The notes: generated from the letters alone by a model not told the origin. Shown: positions 50,772 through 61,002, counted from the first letter of the stretch. The stretch is DNA of 64,000 bases from Colwellia sp. (GCF_013214175.1 NZ_JABSPA010000007.1:217440-281439), one strand, 5' to 3'. Program-made: numbers and translations.

Positions 50772-53700
50772 TTAATAAATACGACGACGGTATACACACA
50801 TAAGCAACAACAAACCAGCTAAGTAATAAATACTACCACCTGAAGATTCACTAGCACTGTCATCGTCTGTGCTTACGCCCGTTCCATCATCAGTGCCTGA
50901 GCCCGTTCCGTCATCAGTGCCTGTGTCAACTTCGCTAGCTGCTACGGTAATAGTCAAGGTGGCTGTTGCCGAAGCGCCTTTACTGTCAGTCACTTTAACA
51001 ACAAAGCTATTTTCTCCAATATCTGTTGACGCAGGTACCCCAGACAAGCTTCCTTCAGCAGAAACTTGCAACCACTCGGGTCCTGAAACTATAACAAAAG
51101 TGATTAAGTCTCCATCCATATCACTGGCATCATCAGCAAGAGAGGCAGAATATGCGGCTGCTTCAGTACCGTTTACCTTACTAAAGCTCGCATCAGTAAA
51201 TGCTGGCGCGCTATTAACATTAGCAACAGGCACTTTATATTCAATGATCAGCTCAGGTTTATTACCACCTTCTTTAGATACCAGCTCTCGACGCGAATCA
51301 TTGGCATCACGTTTTAAAGCTAAAGATAACAATCCGTTGCTAGTAACCTGCCCTGTTAAATCAAATTCTTGCCAACTGTTTTCCAGAACATCTGCGCTGA
51401 CAATAGCAGCCCCGATAACAGGTTGATTATTCCAAGTGATGCTAGCCTCATCCCAACGGGTATCACTGACACTATGAACATTAACACCACGACTTTTAGT
51501 ACCTTCATTATAAAGCTTAAGTTTGGCCGATATAATAGTCCCCGGCACATCAACATCAAACTTCAAGAAACCAAAGCGCTGTTCATAAGCACCTCCTGCG
51601 GCTAGTGGAGTTACAAGGCGAATTACAGAGTCATTACCCTTATTGCTATCTGGAGCATTATCATCAACATAAGCATCAGCAACTGGATTAAACGAAGTAA
51701 ATACTGGCGAGGCCTCAACGGTAAAGCTCCATTCATCACCGGTTATTGTGCCACTTGGAGTAACAGCATCAACTCGCCAGTAATAGGTTTCGCCAACAGT
51801 TAAAATACCAGGAGAAAAAATATTATTAGTTTGCTTACCTTTTGCGGTTAATGAATCTGCACTCGTGCCAAAATAGACATCATAAGACATTGCGGTATAA
51901 CTATGACGCCACATTAAATCAGCATCTGTTTTTGTAGTGCTACCTGCATCAAATGGAATGGGATATGTGGCTGAGTTTAACTGACGACCCGGGATCCAAT
52001 AGTTGTCATTTCCTGCCTCGTAGCTACCAATATCGGGTGCTCCACCTTGGGTAGGGTGACTAAAGTCGGCGTCGCTAATTACTTCACCTGCATCTATTAA
52101 ACTAGAGCCAGCTACAGGTCGGAAATCGTGGTTCGTTGGGTCACGTAACAAGGTTTTTAACACTGTGGTTTCGTTAACACCATTAAAATTACTCGTCACA
52201 ATACCGGGAATAGCAAGTTCACTGATACGGTGCCCTGAAATAGAGTCCGAAGCATTGTTAATGGTTTTAGTGAATTCATTACTTTTATCGCCATTATCAG
52301 CAATATCATCTAAGACGATTAAATCAATATTAGTGTTATCAAATAATAGATTATTATAATGCCTGTCATCTATACCTTTAGGGTTTGCACCACTACTGTT
52401 CCACACTACGTTATGATGTGAAAAGCCATTTTTACCCCATGACGGTGGCGGGATGGGCGCATCAAAACGAAAGCCATATTTAGGTGTATCGTGCAGCCAA
52501 TTATGGTGAACTACTGTACCATCTTGGGCATCAATGCGGATTTGTAGTTGTGCGCCATCACTTTGCGCATATCCAGTATGATAAATGTCATTGTATTGTG
52601 CGGTAATACTGCTGTTAGTACCTGAGCCATTAAGTGCTGTAGCAATAGTTTCTGAAGTACCCGCATTACGAATGGTATTTCGACTAAGCAGAGTATTATT
52701 ACCATGAAAAACAATACTCGCACTGGGCGAGTATGCTTCTGTTGCTGCCCAATCTATGTTTTCAAACAAAGAGTTTTCTACTAGGCTGTTATCACCTTTT
52801 ATTAGAAAAGCTTGCGAGTCAGAGTTTGTTATGGAAATATTGTGCAAAACAAAGTTACCCTGCCCTGCGCCATTGGTTAAACGCAACATTGAGGCTTTAG
52901 CGTTAAATTCACCTAAAGCGCGCTTAGAAACACCACTGTAATTAAAGTTACAATCTTCGATGGTGATTGACTCACTCGAGGTCAGCTCTATGGTAGTTGC
53001 AAAGAAATCCAAACCTTTAATAGTTACATAGTTCCAGTTATTGGCATCAATAACAAATTGTTGCGTACGGGCACGAATGTCACCGGTAGGTATACCGCCA
53101 TTTGGCGCCCAAAGATAAGCCATATTGTTACCTGCATCGATATGCCATTCTTTATCTTGATCGAGTAGGCTTAGCGCCCCTTGCAAGAAATAATAACTTT
53201 TACTACCCCAAAAAAACGTTGTAGTGCCATGATCAAAAGCATTACTGCCAGCGCTATGGGCAGTAACTTCACGGGTGTAAGTGTCAAAATGGCGAGTATT
53301 AGCAATAACAACAGCACCAGTAACATCGATATTTTCAGCCGCTAAGTTATGAACACTTGGATCGGTATCTATATGACCATTAGTAGTGCTGGCATCAAGG
53401 CCTTTAGCCCAGACAGCTCGGCTGTAAACACTGTCATCATCAAAACGGGCATTGGGCCAACGAGCATTCACCATCATTTCGTCATTAACAAACAACTGCC
53501 ATGTTGGCTCGTTGAGCTGTAACTTATAGATGTCACCAGCATGTTGAACCCAGCTGCCAGTCGCAATTGTACTCACTGCAACTGTGCCATCAAAGGTGAC
53601 TTTTTCACCGTTATAAGACTGGATAATAATAGGATTAAGTGCTGTACCACTAATGCTGCCTTGAGTGATTTTCTCATGGTAACTACCTTTGCGAATATTA

Positions 53701-53954
53701 ATACTATCGCCAGCTGTTACCTGAGTTAAGGCAAAGTTTAATGATGCCCAAGGTTGGAGAATAGAGCCATCATTGCTGGTTAGGTTATCGACACCGTTAC
53801 TAGCAACAAATAACTCACCGGCCGATGACGGCGTAGAAAAGAAAAGTGCAGCACAGATAACAGCTTTACCGTATTCAGTGAAAGTATATTTATTGACTGG
53901 GTTCTTATGTCGACCGCTTTCTTTATTATTAGCGGCATTCTTATTGATTATCAT
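50772..53954 (-). CDS. Right-handed beta-helix surface protein with GlyGly-CTERM
   Basis: The 1060-residue protein has a long N-region signal (about residues 20-46, ending PSSAG), a beta-helix catalytic-like region (about 45-640; INIRKGSYHEKITQGSISGT, FVNDEMMVNARWPNARFDDD, repeated IEDCNFNYSG, LVENSLFENI, LLSRNTIRNAG), a fibronectin-like linker (about 655-750), a DNRLRE/CBM96-like module (about 760-895), a cadherin/Ig-like module (about 905-1010) and a GlyGly-CTERM tail (SGGSIYYLAGLLLLMCVYRRRIY with Gly-Gly, TM and Arg run). ARWPNA plus PbH1 repeats resemble GH141-type or lyase-type glycan enzymes. Surface attachment by rhombosortase is inferred. Confidence 0.85.
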   Translation of the reverse strand: MIINKNAANNKESGRHKNPVNKYTFTEYGKAVICAALFFSTPSSAGELFVASNGVDNLTSNDGSILQPWASLNFALTQVTAGDSINIRKGSYHEKITQGSISGTALNPIIIQSYNGEKVTFDGTVAVSTIATGSWVQHAGDIYKLQLNEPTWQLFVNDEMMVNARWPNARFDDDSVYSRAVWAKGLDASTTNGHIDTDPSVHNLAAENIDVTGAVVIANTRHFDTYTREVTAHSAGSNAFDHGTTTFFWGSKSYYFLQGALSLLDQDKEWHIDAGNNMAYLWAPNGGIPTGDIRARTQQFVIDANNWNYVTIKGLDFFATTIELTSSESITIEDCNFNYSGVSKRALGEFNAKASMLRLTNGAGQGNFVLHNISITNSDSQAFLIKGDNSLVENSLFENIDWAATEAYSPSASIVFHGNNTLLSRNTIRNAGTSETIATALNGSGTNSSITAQYNDIYHTGYAQSDGAQLQIRIDAQDGTVVHHNWLHDTPKYGFRFDAPIPPPSWGKNGFSHHNVVWNSSGANPKGIDDRHYNNLLFDNTNIDLIVLDDIADNGDKSNEFTKTINNASDSISGHRISELAIPGIVTSNFNGVNETTVLKTLLRDPTNHDFRPVAGSSLIDAGEVISDADFSHPTQGGAPDIGSYEAGNDNYWIPGRQLNSATYPIPFDAGSTTKTDADLMWRHSYTAMSYDVYFGTSADSLTAKGKQTNNIFSPGILTVGETYYWRVDAVTPSGTITGDEWSFTVEASPVFTSFNPVADAYVDDNAPDSNKGNDSVIRLVTPLAAGGAYEQRFGFLKFDVDVPGTIISAKLKLYNEGTKSRGVNVHSVSDTRWDEASITWNNQPVIGAAIVSADVLENSWQEFDLTGQVTSNGLLSLALKRDANDSRRELVSKEGGNKPELIIEYKVPVANVNSAPAFTDASFSKVNGTEAAAYSASLADDASDMDGDLITFVIVSGPEWLQVSAEGSLSGVPASTDIGENSFVVKVTDSKGASATATLTITVAASEVDTGTDDGTGSGTDDGTGVSTDDDSASESSGGSIYYLAGLLLLMCVYRRRIY

Positions 53955-54134
53955 ATCTACCTCGGTTTAACTATTACGATTGTTTTTTGCTGATGGTAAT
54001 TATTAACAAAAAACACAAAGTGACTCCTATATATAATAATCAGTTGTGAGTTATTGTAAAGTTAATGTCTACAAAACTTACTATGTCATTAACTATGTAA
54101 TGCTTTAAAACAGATAAAATGAGTAAACAAACAT

Positions 54135-54170
54135 AAAAAAACCTAGCTTACTTAATAAGCTAGGTTTTTA
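54135..54170. terminator. Bidirectional terminator
   Basis: AAAACCTAGCTTA-CTTAA-TAAGCTAGGTTTTT is a perfect 13-bp stem flanked by A and T runs. It ends the small gene at 54205 on the minus strand. Confidence 0.9.
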
Positions 54171-54204
54171 TTAGTTATTCGGGTTATCGATAAATAATGA
54201 TCAG

Positions 54205-54561
54205 TTAATTTTTATCAGCAGCTCTTTGCGCTTTATAGTATTGATTCATAGTTTGCATTTTATCCTTGCCAATTATATCTTTTATTTGACGATTACTATT
54301 TTTATTAAAAGGTTTAGTTGCCGCCTTAAAGGCCTGTTTATCACCTTTATAATCTGTCATTGCAGCTAAAGTATTTTGTTCTTTGGCTAACAATACTTTA
54401 TAAACTTGCGCTTCTTCACCTGCATTTAACTCGACAACCTGAACAAAGTCAGCGGTTTTTTTCTTAGCGCTACTCACTGCTTTATCTGATGTAGAAACAG
54501 CAAAAACTGCGGTTGAAATAAATAATAATGCGCTTAGTAATAATGTTGTAATCTTAGCCAT
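54205..54561 (-). CDS. Small exported protein of unknown function
   Basis: The 118-residue product has a signal peptide (ITTLLLSALLFISTAVFA) and a helical, Lys/Gln/Ala-rich mature part with ELNAGEEAQVYKVLLAKEQN and NRQIKDIIGKDKMQTMNQYYKAQRA. It resembles small periplasmic helical proteins of the Spy/CpxP kind in composition, but no family motif is certain. AGGTG lies before the start. It sits upstream of the beta-helix gene on the same strand but with its own terminator. Confidence 0.8.
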   Translation of the reverse strand: MAKITTLLLSALLFISTAVFAVSTSDKAVSSAKKKTADFVQVVELNAGEEAQVYKVLLAKEQNTLAAMTDYKGDKQAFKAATKPFNKNSNRQIKDIIGKDKMQTMNQYYKAQRAADKN

Positions 54562-55041
54562 GGTACACCTGTTAATAATGTTTTTAAGAATAATAGTTTT
54601 AATGTAAACACTGTTAACTTAACAAATAAAAACACCTTTAAAAAGTGCTTTTTAAATATAAAACACACCATAAGACTATGGGTGACTTACCAAATAGATT
54701 ACATAGAACATTAGAGGTTCAGTTAAATCAATCAGTTACCTAGCCTTACCTTAATGATGGTTTAATTATGCTTTAGTCATTCTCGAGCTGCTTATTGCAT
54801 ACCTCTTAATTTTTCTGGTTGCATAGGCTTTCTGCTCAAATTTCGCCCAACCAGTAACAATTAATTGGCCCATCGCATTTATTTATCATTATTCATCCTA
54901 TCTGGTCTAGTTTTTCAACCTTAAATAAGTTATGTTTTTTACCTATAATAACCGATTAAAGTGTGTTTTTGCACAAATGGTAGCGCTATATAAATGGCGT
55001 GAACTGCCTTACACCCCCCCCTATTTTTACTCAGGTGAAAT
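54562..55041. other. Intergenic gap before GH29 gene
   Basis: About 480 bases without a gene. It holds the divergent promoters, a TCATTCTCGAG fragment of the intergenic repeat (54776-54788) and a C8 run just before the GH29 ribosome-binding site. Confidence 0.35.
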
Positions 55042-56586
55042 ATGAAAAACCAAATAAAAACAATAACAAGCACTCTGTTATGCTGCACAATGCTATCGTG
55101 TTCAGCAACCACTAAAGTACAACAAATAAATAGCCCTGACTTACCGCCTAGTTATGAACAAAGCTGGGACTCTTTAGCAAAACATGAAGCGGCACCACAG
55201 TGGTATCAAGATGCTAAACTCGGCATTTATCTGCATTGGGGCGTCTATTCAGTACCAGCATTTGGCAGTGAATGGTATCCAAGAAACATGCACTTTAAAA
55301 ATCGTAAAGAGTATAAACATCATATAGAGACTTATGGTGAATTAAATGACTTTGGCTACCATGATTTTGTCCCCCTATTTAAAGGTGAATATTTCGATGC
55401 GGTAGCCTGGGCAAAATTATTTAAAAAAGCCGGCGCTAAATTTGCCGGTCCAGTGACTGAGCATCATGACGGTTTTGCCATGTGGGACAGTGAAATAACA
55501 CCCTGGAACTCAATGGACAGAGGCCCAAAAGTTGATGTGACTGGCGAGCTAAAAGAGGCGATTACCGCACAAGGTATGAAGTTTATTACCACCTTTCACC
55601 ATTCAAAAAACTTACAACGTTACAATTCCATAACTAACAAAAAAGAAAACAAGCCTGGTGAACGATTTGGCGGCACTCACTACCCTTATTATGAAAACAC
55701 ACCACCAGCCAGTACCGATCCAGAGCTTGCTTTACTGTATGGCAATATCGTGGAAGAAGAGTGGAATGAGAAAATTTGGTTTGGTAAGTTAAAAGAAGTT
55801 ATCGATAACTATCAGCCCGACATTATTTGGTTTGATTCTTGGTTACATTTAGTACCCGAGCAATACCGAAAAAAGTTTGTTGCTTATTATTTAAATGAAG
55901 CGAAAAAGTTAAATAAAGAAGTGGTGATTATCCGCAAGCAAAACGATTTACCCTTGTCGTTTAGTGTTGATGACTTAGAAAAGTCGCGCAAGAATCACAT
56001 CGGCGCTCAACCGTGGATGACCGATGAAACCATCAGTAAAGGCAGTTGGTCATACACTGAAAACTTACGTGTAAAAAAAGCAAAAGATGTTTTGCATGTA
56101 CTTATTGATGTGGTCAGTAAAAACGGCACCATGCTGTTAAATGTTTCACCAAAATCCGATGGCATAATCCCTGAAAATCAACAAGCGGTACTTTTAAAAA
56201 TGGGCGCTTGGTTAGATAAATACGGTGAAGCAATATTTGCAACCCGCCCTTGGTATACTTTTGGGGAAGGACCAACCAAAGAGCCAGTAGGCCACTTTAA
56301 AAACCATAGAGAATTTGCCAAGGTTAAATATACTAACCAAGATGTTCGCTATACCAGCAAAGGCGATAGCATTTATGCCATCATATTAGGCTCACCTGAG
56401 TCTAATAAAAAAATAACGTTAACCGCATTTGCTAAAGGTAAGTTACCAAATACCACCAATATTTCAAAAGTAACGGCATTAGGCGCTGATGAAACGTTAA
56501 CATGGACACTAACTGATAAAGGTTTGCAGATCACAGTACCTGCAAACCAAATAGAGAGTATGGCGATGGTATTTAAAATTAACTAA
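55042..56586 (+). CDS. GH29 alpha-L-fucosidase, possible lipoprotein
   Basis: The 514-residue protein has a lipoprotein-like signal (CTMLSC, Cys20) and AGGTGA before its start. The GH29 barrel shows WYQDAKLGIYLHWGVYSVPAFGSEWYPRNM, AGPVTEHHDGFAMWDS, and the nucleophile D265 in PDIIWFDSWLHL; SKNGTMLLNVSPKSDGIIP follows, and a C-terminal beta-sandwich ends the protein. It releases alpha-linked L-fucose, or possibly L-galactose, from oligosaccharides outside or in the periplasm. It stands alone with a terminator after it, next to the GlyGly-CTERM proteins. It matches the FucP carrier and mutarotase in purpose. Confidence 0.95.
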   Translation: MKNQIKTITSTLLCCTMLSCSATTKVQQINSPDLPPSYEQSWDSLAKHEAAPQWYQDAKLGIYLHWGVYSVPAFGSEWYPRNMHFKNRKEYKHHIETYGELNDFGYHDFVPLFKGEYFDAVAWAKLFKKAGAKFAGPVTEHHDGFAMWDSEITPWNSMDRGPKVDVTGELKEAITAQGMKFITTFHHSKNLQRYNSITNKKENKPGERFGGTHYPYYENTPPASTDPELALLYGNIVEEEWNEKIWFGKLKEVIDNYQPDIIWFDSWLHLVPEQYRKKFVAYYLNEAKKLNKEVVIIRKQNDLPLSFSVDDLEKSRKNHIGAQPWMTDETISKGSWSYTENLRVKKAKDVLHVLIDVVSKNGTMLLNVSPKSDGIIPENQQAVLLKMGAWLDKYGEAIFATRPWYTFGEGPTKEPVGHFKNHREFAKVKYTNQDVRYTSKGDSIYAIILGSPESNKKITLTAFAKGKLPNTTNISKVTALGADETLTWTLTDKGLQITVPANQIESMAMVFKIN

Positions 56587-56628
56587 CGCTGCTTATAATA
56601 TGCTAGCAAGAAGCTCTCTGCAGAATAA

Positions 56629-56656
56629 GAAAAAGCCAGTATTTTACTGGCTTTTT
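56629..56656 (+). terminator. Terminator of the GH29 gene
   Basis: GAAAAAGCCAGTA-TTT-TACTGGCTTTTTC is a perfect hairpin ending in a T run. The gap up to 57057 has no visible gene. Confidence 0.9.
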
Positions 56657-57057
56657 CTATTTTCATTATTACCCCCTGCCAAATACACAGCCATTTAAAG
56701 GTTATTATTTACTTTAAACAGAAGCATTCCCGATACATGCATAAAAACATACTAATAATAAAGCTTTAAAATACAAGGAACTTGTAAAGATACGTAAAGA
56801 TTATGTAAATTTACGCCAGCTTTGTTATTGACAGTTGTTTTGTTTATGGTTAACCTGATTTTGAACTTTATTTACAAAAAACACCTCATGCAAATATAAT
56901 CAAGTAGCAAAAAACAAAAGTATAAAGTTAACGAAAGTTAGCCTCCTAATAATAAAAAGAAGTTTACGGCAGTGTTATAATTAACTTAGCTGCCTAAAGA
57001 ATTTAAATTTTTCACCAAAGTAAACTGCGTGAAATTACTAATGAATTGGGGAACAAC

Positions 57058-59889
57058 ATGAAGAAAATGCATTACAAATCACTGGTGGCTGCGGCTATTT
57101 TAACAGGCCTATCTCAACAAGGCGCTATGGCTACCGAATTAGCACCTATTGGTAGTGTACAAGATACTTGGGTAATTCTTCCTTTACCAAGCGTTGACAA
57201 AAAAAGTGTCCACGGTGGTAAATCATCAATAAAAATTGATAAGCACTTTTCAGCATTCGTTCAATTTGTTATTCCCACCTTACCTGTCGGTGAAGTTATT
57301 GATAAGGTTATATTAAAACTTAAAGTGCCTGGTGGCGGTAAAGCAATACCTGATACTTATATTTCTGAGGTTACCGAACCTGATGTAGTGTGGGATGAAG
57401 CTGTAGTTAATGAAGATACCTACCCTTTTGTAGTTGGGAACAGAATTCCAGGTGCTGAGATAGAAGCAACCACAACATCCTTTTTACCTGCTGACGAGTC
57501 TAATTTTCCAATTCAACCCGGTGATACTCCTGAGTTTGATATTACTTCAGCTGTCTCTGGCGCAGGCACTTATACCTTCAACATTGATATGGAAGAAAAA
57601 ACAGAACTTGTTGATAGAAAATATGTTGGCGGTAAATTTGTGAATACTGCGAATGTTAGACCCCACTTATTAATTACTACTAAACTTGCCCCTGCCAGCG
57701 ATACAACACCACCAGTATTTACCGACATTGCCCCAATTGAAATAAATGCCACGGGTACAAATACAGATATTAGCTCTTTAGTAAATATTACTGCTACCGA
57801 TGATACCGATGGCGCGATTACTGCGACAATTATTGGCAACAGCAGCTTTATTTCAGGTGCTCATACGGTAACTTTACAAGCAACCGACATCGCCGGTAAC
57901 CAAGCCACCAAAGAAGTTACGGTTAATATTACGCCACTGGTTGTATTAACTCAGCCTGTGACATTAGAGCTACCACCTGGTGAAACAGCTAGTGCGAGTG
58001 TGGCTTTGTCAGGCCCTGCAGTAAGTTACCCAGCCAGTATTGGTTATACCATTGCTGGTGATGCCACTAGTGATACTAACGGTACATTAACCTTTGCAGC
58101 TGATAATTATGCTGATGGACAAAGTGTTGCTATTACCCTTGCTAATGATGCACAAGGTACACAAACAGCCGTTTTAACACTAACTGCCGTATCTAACGTG
58201 CAAGCAAATAATGAAACCGTTACTGTCACCACATTTGATGGTAATTTACCTCCAAGTTTAACGTTAACCTTAACGCAAGGCGGTGTAACTATAGCAACGA
58301 TTAGTGCTGCTAATGTGGTAGCCATTCCTTCTATTGATGCAGCTAAAGGTGACGTAACGGTAACTGTCGATGTTTTCGATTTTAATGATGAAGATTTACA
58401 TACTGTTACTTGGCCAGAAACGAGTGTTGATTTAGGCGCAACAGCTAAAGACTTTGTATTTTCTCCGAAAGAGCTGTCTGGTGATTACGCCTTAAATGTG
58501 AGTGCAATTGAAGATAATACATCAGAAAAATTCGCTACTTTACTTGCTGCAAATATCAGAATAATCAAAGAAGTTTTTCCTGAACTAGTGGCCGGTGAAG
58601 ATACTGATGGTGATGGTATCCTAGATACTGATGAAGGTTTTAACGATACTGATGGCGACGGCATTGTTGATTACCTGGATGGCAACCCAGATACAACGCA
58701 GTTACCGCTATCAGCAGAACAAAAGCCTCTACAAACTTTACCCGGCTTGACACTTTCTCTTGGTACTGTTGCAAATGCTAAAGGTATTTCAGCTGACTCA
58801 GCCATTATTACTTCTGAAGACTTAGCAATTCGTTATAGTGATTTAGATACCTCAGATTCAGGTTTTTTACCCGTTGAAGGTACTAGTTTATTTAACTTTA
58901 CCGTTAATGGTTTAGCTAGTGGTGCTGCTGTTCCGGTTGTTTATCCATTACCTAAAAATATTATTATCACCAAAGAGACTGAGTACCGTAAATACACACC
59001 AAAAGGTGGCTGGGTAACCTTTATTAGTGATGCAGACAACACCATAGCCTCTGCAGCTAAAGATGAGAATGGTAATTGCCCTGCCCCAAATGATGCACTT
59101 TATGACCATGGTTTAGGCTTACAAGAGAACGATAACTGTATTCAATTAACCATTAAAGATGGCGATATTTATGATGCTGATGGCACTGAAAATGGCATCA
59201 TTGAAGATCCAGGTGTTTTAGCTGAATCTTATACTGTGATTGAATGGAGTGCTGACAGCATTGAATTGCCCGCAACTAATGTTAACGAAGGCAGTAATGT
59301 TATTTTAACAGCTGACCTAACTACGCATGTTGGTGGTGCAGATATAAGCACATTGACCTTTGCTAAAGATGAAGGTCCTGCTTGGTTAACCGTTGATGAG
59401 ACTGGCGCTCTTTCAGCAAACTTATCTAAAGTCGCGAGTGGTGATTACACTGCCACGATTAGCTTTATGGATAACAAAGCGCAAACAGCTCAAACTGAAG
59501 TTAAAGTCTCAGTAGCATTTAACAATGCACCGAAACTTGCAGCAGTGGAATTAGCCGCAGCTTCACGAAATGAAGCTTATTCTGCAAGTCTTGCTGAACT
59601 AATCACTGATGCTGATGGTGACAGTTTCACAGTTACTAAAGTAGGTGGACCACACTGGTTAAAAGTAAGTGAAACGGGTCAGTTATCTGGTACGCCACTT
59701 AAAGCCAATATTGGTGACAATAACATTACTGTTGAGTTGACTGATGACAAAGGTGCAGCAAATGCAGTAACCTTTAATATTCCAGTTGCAGATTCACAAG
59801 TTAGAGCAAGTGGCGGTGGTTCATTCTCTGCAGGCTTATTAGCTTTATTAGGTTTAATCTCGTTAGGTAGAAGAAAGTTAAAAAAATAA
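57058..59889 (+). CDS. Multidomain surface protein with GlyGly-CTERM
   Basis: The start is ATG 57058 with GGGGA upstream; a TTG at 57046 opens the frame but lacks support. The 943-residue product has a signal peptide (about 1-27), a DNRLRE/CBM96-like domain (about 30-215), a HYR/Ig-type domain (IAPIEINATGTNTDISSLVN), a calcium-binding DTDGDGILDTDEGFNDTDG repeat, a choice-of-anchor U-like domain (GLASGAAVPVVYPLP, TEYRKYTPKGGWVTF), two Ig/cadherin-like domains and a GlyGly-CTERM tail (GGGSFSAGLLALLGLISLGR then RKLKK). It has no enzyme domain, so it likely binds the glycan on the cell surface. Confidence 0.88.
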   Translation: MKKMHYKSLVAAAILTGLSQQGAMATELAPIGSVQDTWVILPLPSVDKKSVHGGKSSIKIDKHFSAFVQFVIPTLPVGEVIDKVILKLKVPGGGKAIPDTYISEVTEPDVVWDEAVVNEDTYPFVVGNRIPGAEIEATTTSFLPADESNFPIQPGDTPEFDITSAVSGAGTYTFNIDMEEKTELVDRKYVGGKFVNTANVRPHLLITTKLAPASDTTPPVFTDIAPIEINATGTNTDISSLVNITATDDTDGAITATIIGNSSFISGAHTVTLQATDIAGNQATKEVTVNITPLVVLTQPVTLELPPGETASASVALSGPAVSYPASIGYTIAGDATSDTNGTLTFAADNYADGQSVAITLANDAQGTQTAVLTLTAVSNVQANNETVTVTTFDGNLPPSLTLTLTQGGVTIATISAANVVAIPSIDAAKGDVTVTVDVFDFNDEDLHTVTWPETSVDLGATAKDFVFSPKELSGDYALNVSAIEDNTSEKFATLLAANIRIIKEVFPELVAGEDTDGDGILDTDEGFNDTDGDGIVDYLDGNPDTTQLPLSAEQKPLQTLPGLTLSLGTVANAKGISADSAIITSEDLAIRYSDLDTSDSGFLPVEGTSLFNFTVNGLASGAAVPVVYPLPKNIIITKETEYRKYTPKGGWVTFISDADNTIASAAKDENGNCPAPNDALYDHGLGLQENDNCIQLTIKDGDIYDADGTENGIIEDPGVLAESYTVIEWSADSIELPATNVNEGSNVILTADLTTHVGGADISTLTFAKDEGPAWLTVDETGALSANLSKVASGDYTATISFMDNKAQTAQTEVKVSVAFNNAPKLAAVELAAASRNEAYSASLAELITDADGDSFTVTKVGGPHWLKVSETGQLSGTPLKANIGDNNITVELTDDKGAANAVTFNIPVADSQVRASGGGSFSAGLLALLGLISLGRRKLKK

Positions 59890-59924
59890 GGTAAATATTA
59901 TTTCTTAACCAACATAAAAGTATT

Positions 59925-59957
59925 AAAGCTGGAGAATTTATTCACCAGCTTTTTTTT
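59925..59957 (+). terminator. Terminator of the GlyGly-CTERM gene
   Basis: AAAGCTGG pairs with CCAGCTTT and continues into TTTTTTTT. It marks the edge of the catabolic region before the cassette array. Confidence 0.9.
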
Positions 59958-60003
59958 GCTTTGTAATTTATGTTTAAATGGGTTTAGCTTAAGGCAGCTG
60001 TAG

Positions 60004-60140
60004 CACCAAGAAGTCCTTAGCAGTGTCCTGTTTTTAGTTGGTCATTTGATTACCAGCTAAGGCTCACTGTTACCACAAAACGGACATTAAGCTATGTAAG
60101 GAATAAGTTGATTTGCATTAGATTTTGTATAGATAACGCC
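60004..60140 (-). repeat. About 137-base repeat block, copy 1
   Basis: From CACCAAGAAGTC to GATAACGCC this block resembles 62156-62291 over its whole length (shared stretches: CACCAAGAAGTC, AAGGCTCACT, TTACCACA, CGGACATTA, ATTAGATTTTGTAT). Both copies end exactly at an attC-like R' end (GGCGTTATC on the minus strand). Confidence 0.75.
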
Positions 60141-60247
60141 CACATCAACTGCCGGAGGCTACTGGCGTTTTTTGTTTTGTTTTGTTTTGTTTTGTTTTGT
60201 TTTGTACAAAAAGTAACAGTGCCGGAGGTCAGATTGCATGTGTTAGG
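60132..60247 (-). repeat. attC-like site with TTTTG repeat in its loop
   Basis: On the minus strand it runs from CCTAACACATGC to GTGGGCGTTATC, with CTCCGGCA in both arms. The variable loop carries (TTTTG)7 on the plus strand (60170-60204). The site lies directly 3' of the HEPN-like gene. Confidence 0.65.
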
Positions 60248-60251
60248 AATT

Positions 60252-60884
60252 TTATGCGCTGACACTTGTACACTCTCTTAAAGAGCTCTTTTTATCAACG
60301 ACAGCATCACAATATTTAACAACAAAGTTTGAAAAGTACTTTACTAACCTAACTGAATTTTCAGGAGAGCTGGTAAAATAGGACTTTTCGTTGTAAAAAA
60401 ACTCAGCCCCAAAAAATTTATCGCACTCCTTTTTTAGGTCAAAATCTGAATCCCCACCAAAGTCGCCCATATCACTTTCTACACGGCCTATATCATGGCA
60501 GATTCTGTTTCTAAGTCTTCTAAGTAACTCTAAACCTCTTAAGAATTTACTTTGATCTTGAACTTCTATACCGTGACATTCAATAAGCTTAGAAATTACA
60601 GTCTTCAAATGCTTTGGTTTTTTACCTTCAACGTAAAAATTATATTCTTCAACAAAGAAAGAATGCAGGTTGGTATAAGACATACTTACCGCAATTTCAA
60701 AAACTGTTGCGTCTATGTAGTCCTTTTTTGTTGAACTAACATTTCCTTCGGGATAATCGTGGCATACCAAATTGTTATAGTCTTTAATATTGCTTTCTAT
60801 CACTTCAATTAGCCCATAAAACATATTTGGGCCAAATCTACTCGTATAGTGTGCATATTCGATTTCTGAAATTTTTTCGCCCAT
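60252..60884 (-). CDS. HEPN-like helical protein in cassette
   Basis: The 210-residue product is helical throughout, with no signal peptide or TM segment. LELLRRLRNRICHDIG carries an R-x4-H motif (RNRICH), the ribonuclease signature of many HEPN domains in toxins and defence systems. AGGAAATACAG precedes the ATG. It follows an attC-like site in the array and has its own 3' attC. No antitoxin gene is adjacent. HEPN assignment is from the motif and helical pattern only. Confidence 0.7.
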   Translation of the reverse strand: MGEKISEIEYAHYTSRFGPNMFYGLIEVIESNIKDYNNLVCHDYPEGNVSSTKKDYIDATVFEIAVSMSYTNLHSFFVEEYNFYVEGKKPKHLKTVISKLIECHGIEVQDQSKFLRGLELLRRLRNRICHDIGRVESDMGDFGGDSDFDLKKECDKFFGAEFFYNEKSYFTSSPENSVRLVKYFSNFVVKYCDAVVDKKSSLRECTSVSA

Positions 60885-60908
60885 CTGTATTTCCTGAACT
60901 CAATAATG

Positions 60909-60998
60909 TACCAACGCCTCGTTAAGCGGATAAAAATGGTTGGCTATAATTGCGAAACGATGGCCCACTATCAATTTTCCGTTTAAGGAACTTGTTAT
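60909..60998 (-). repeat. attC-like site
   Basis: On the minus strand it starts TCATAACAAGTTCC and ends AACGAGGCGTTGGTA, with TTAAACGGA opposite TCCGCTTAA. It is the clearest site of the array, between the nuclease-like and HEPN-like genes. Confidence 0.8.
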
Positions 60999-61002
60999 GA
61001 GA

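Noticed and set aside
60170..60204. TTTTG repeats as a CRISPR array
   Set aside because: Five-base units with no spacers; it is a simple microsatellite.
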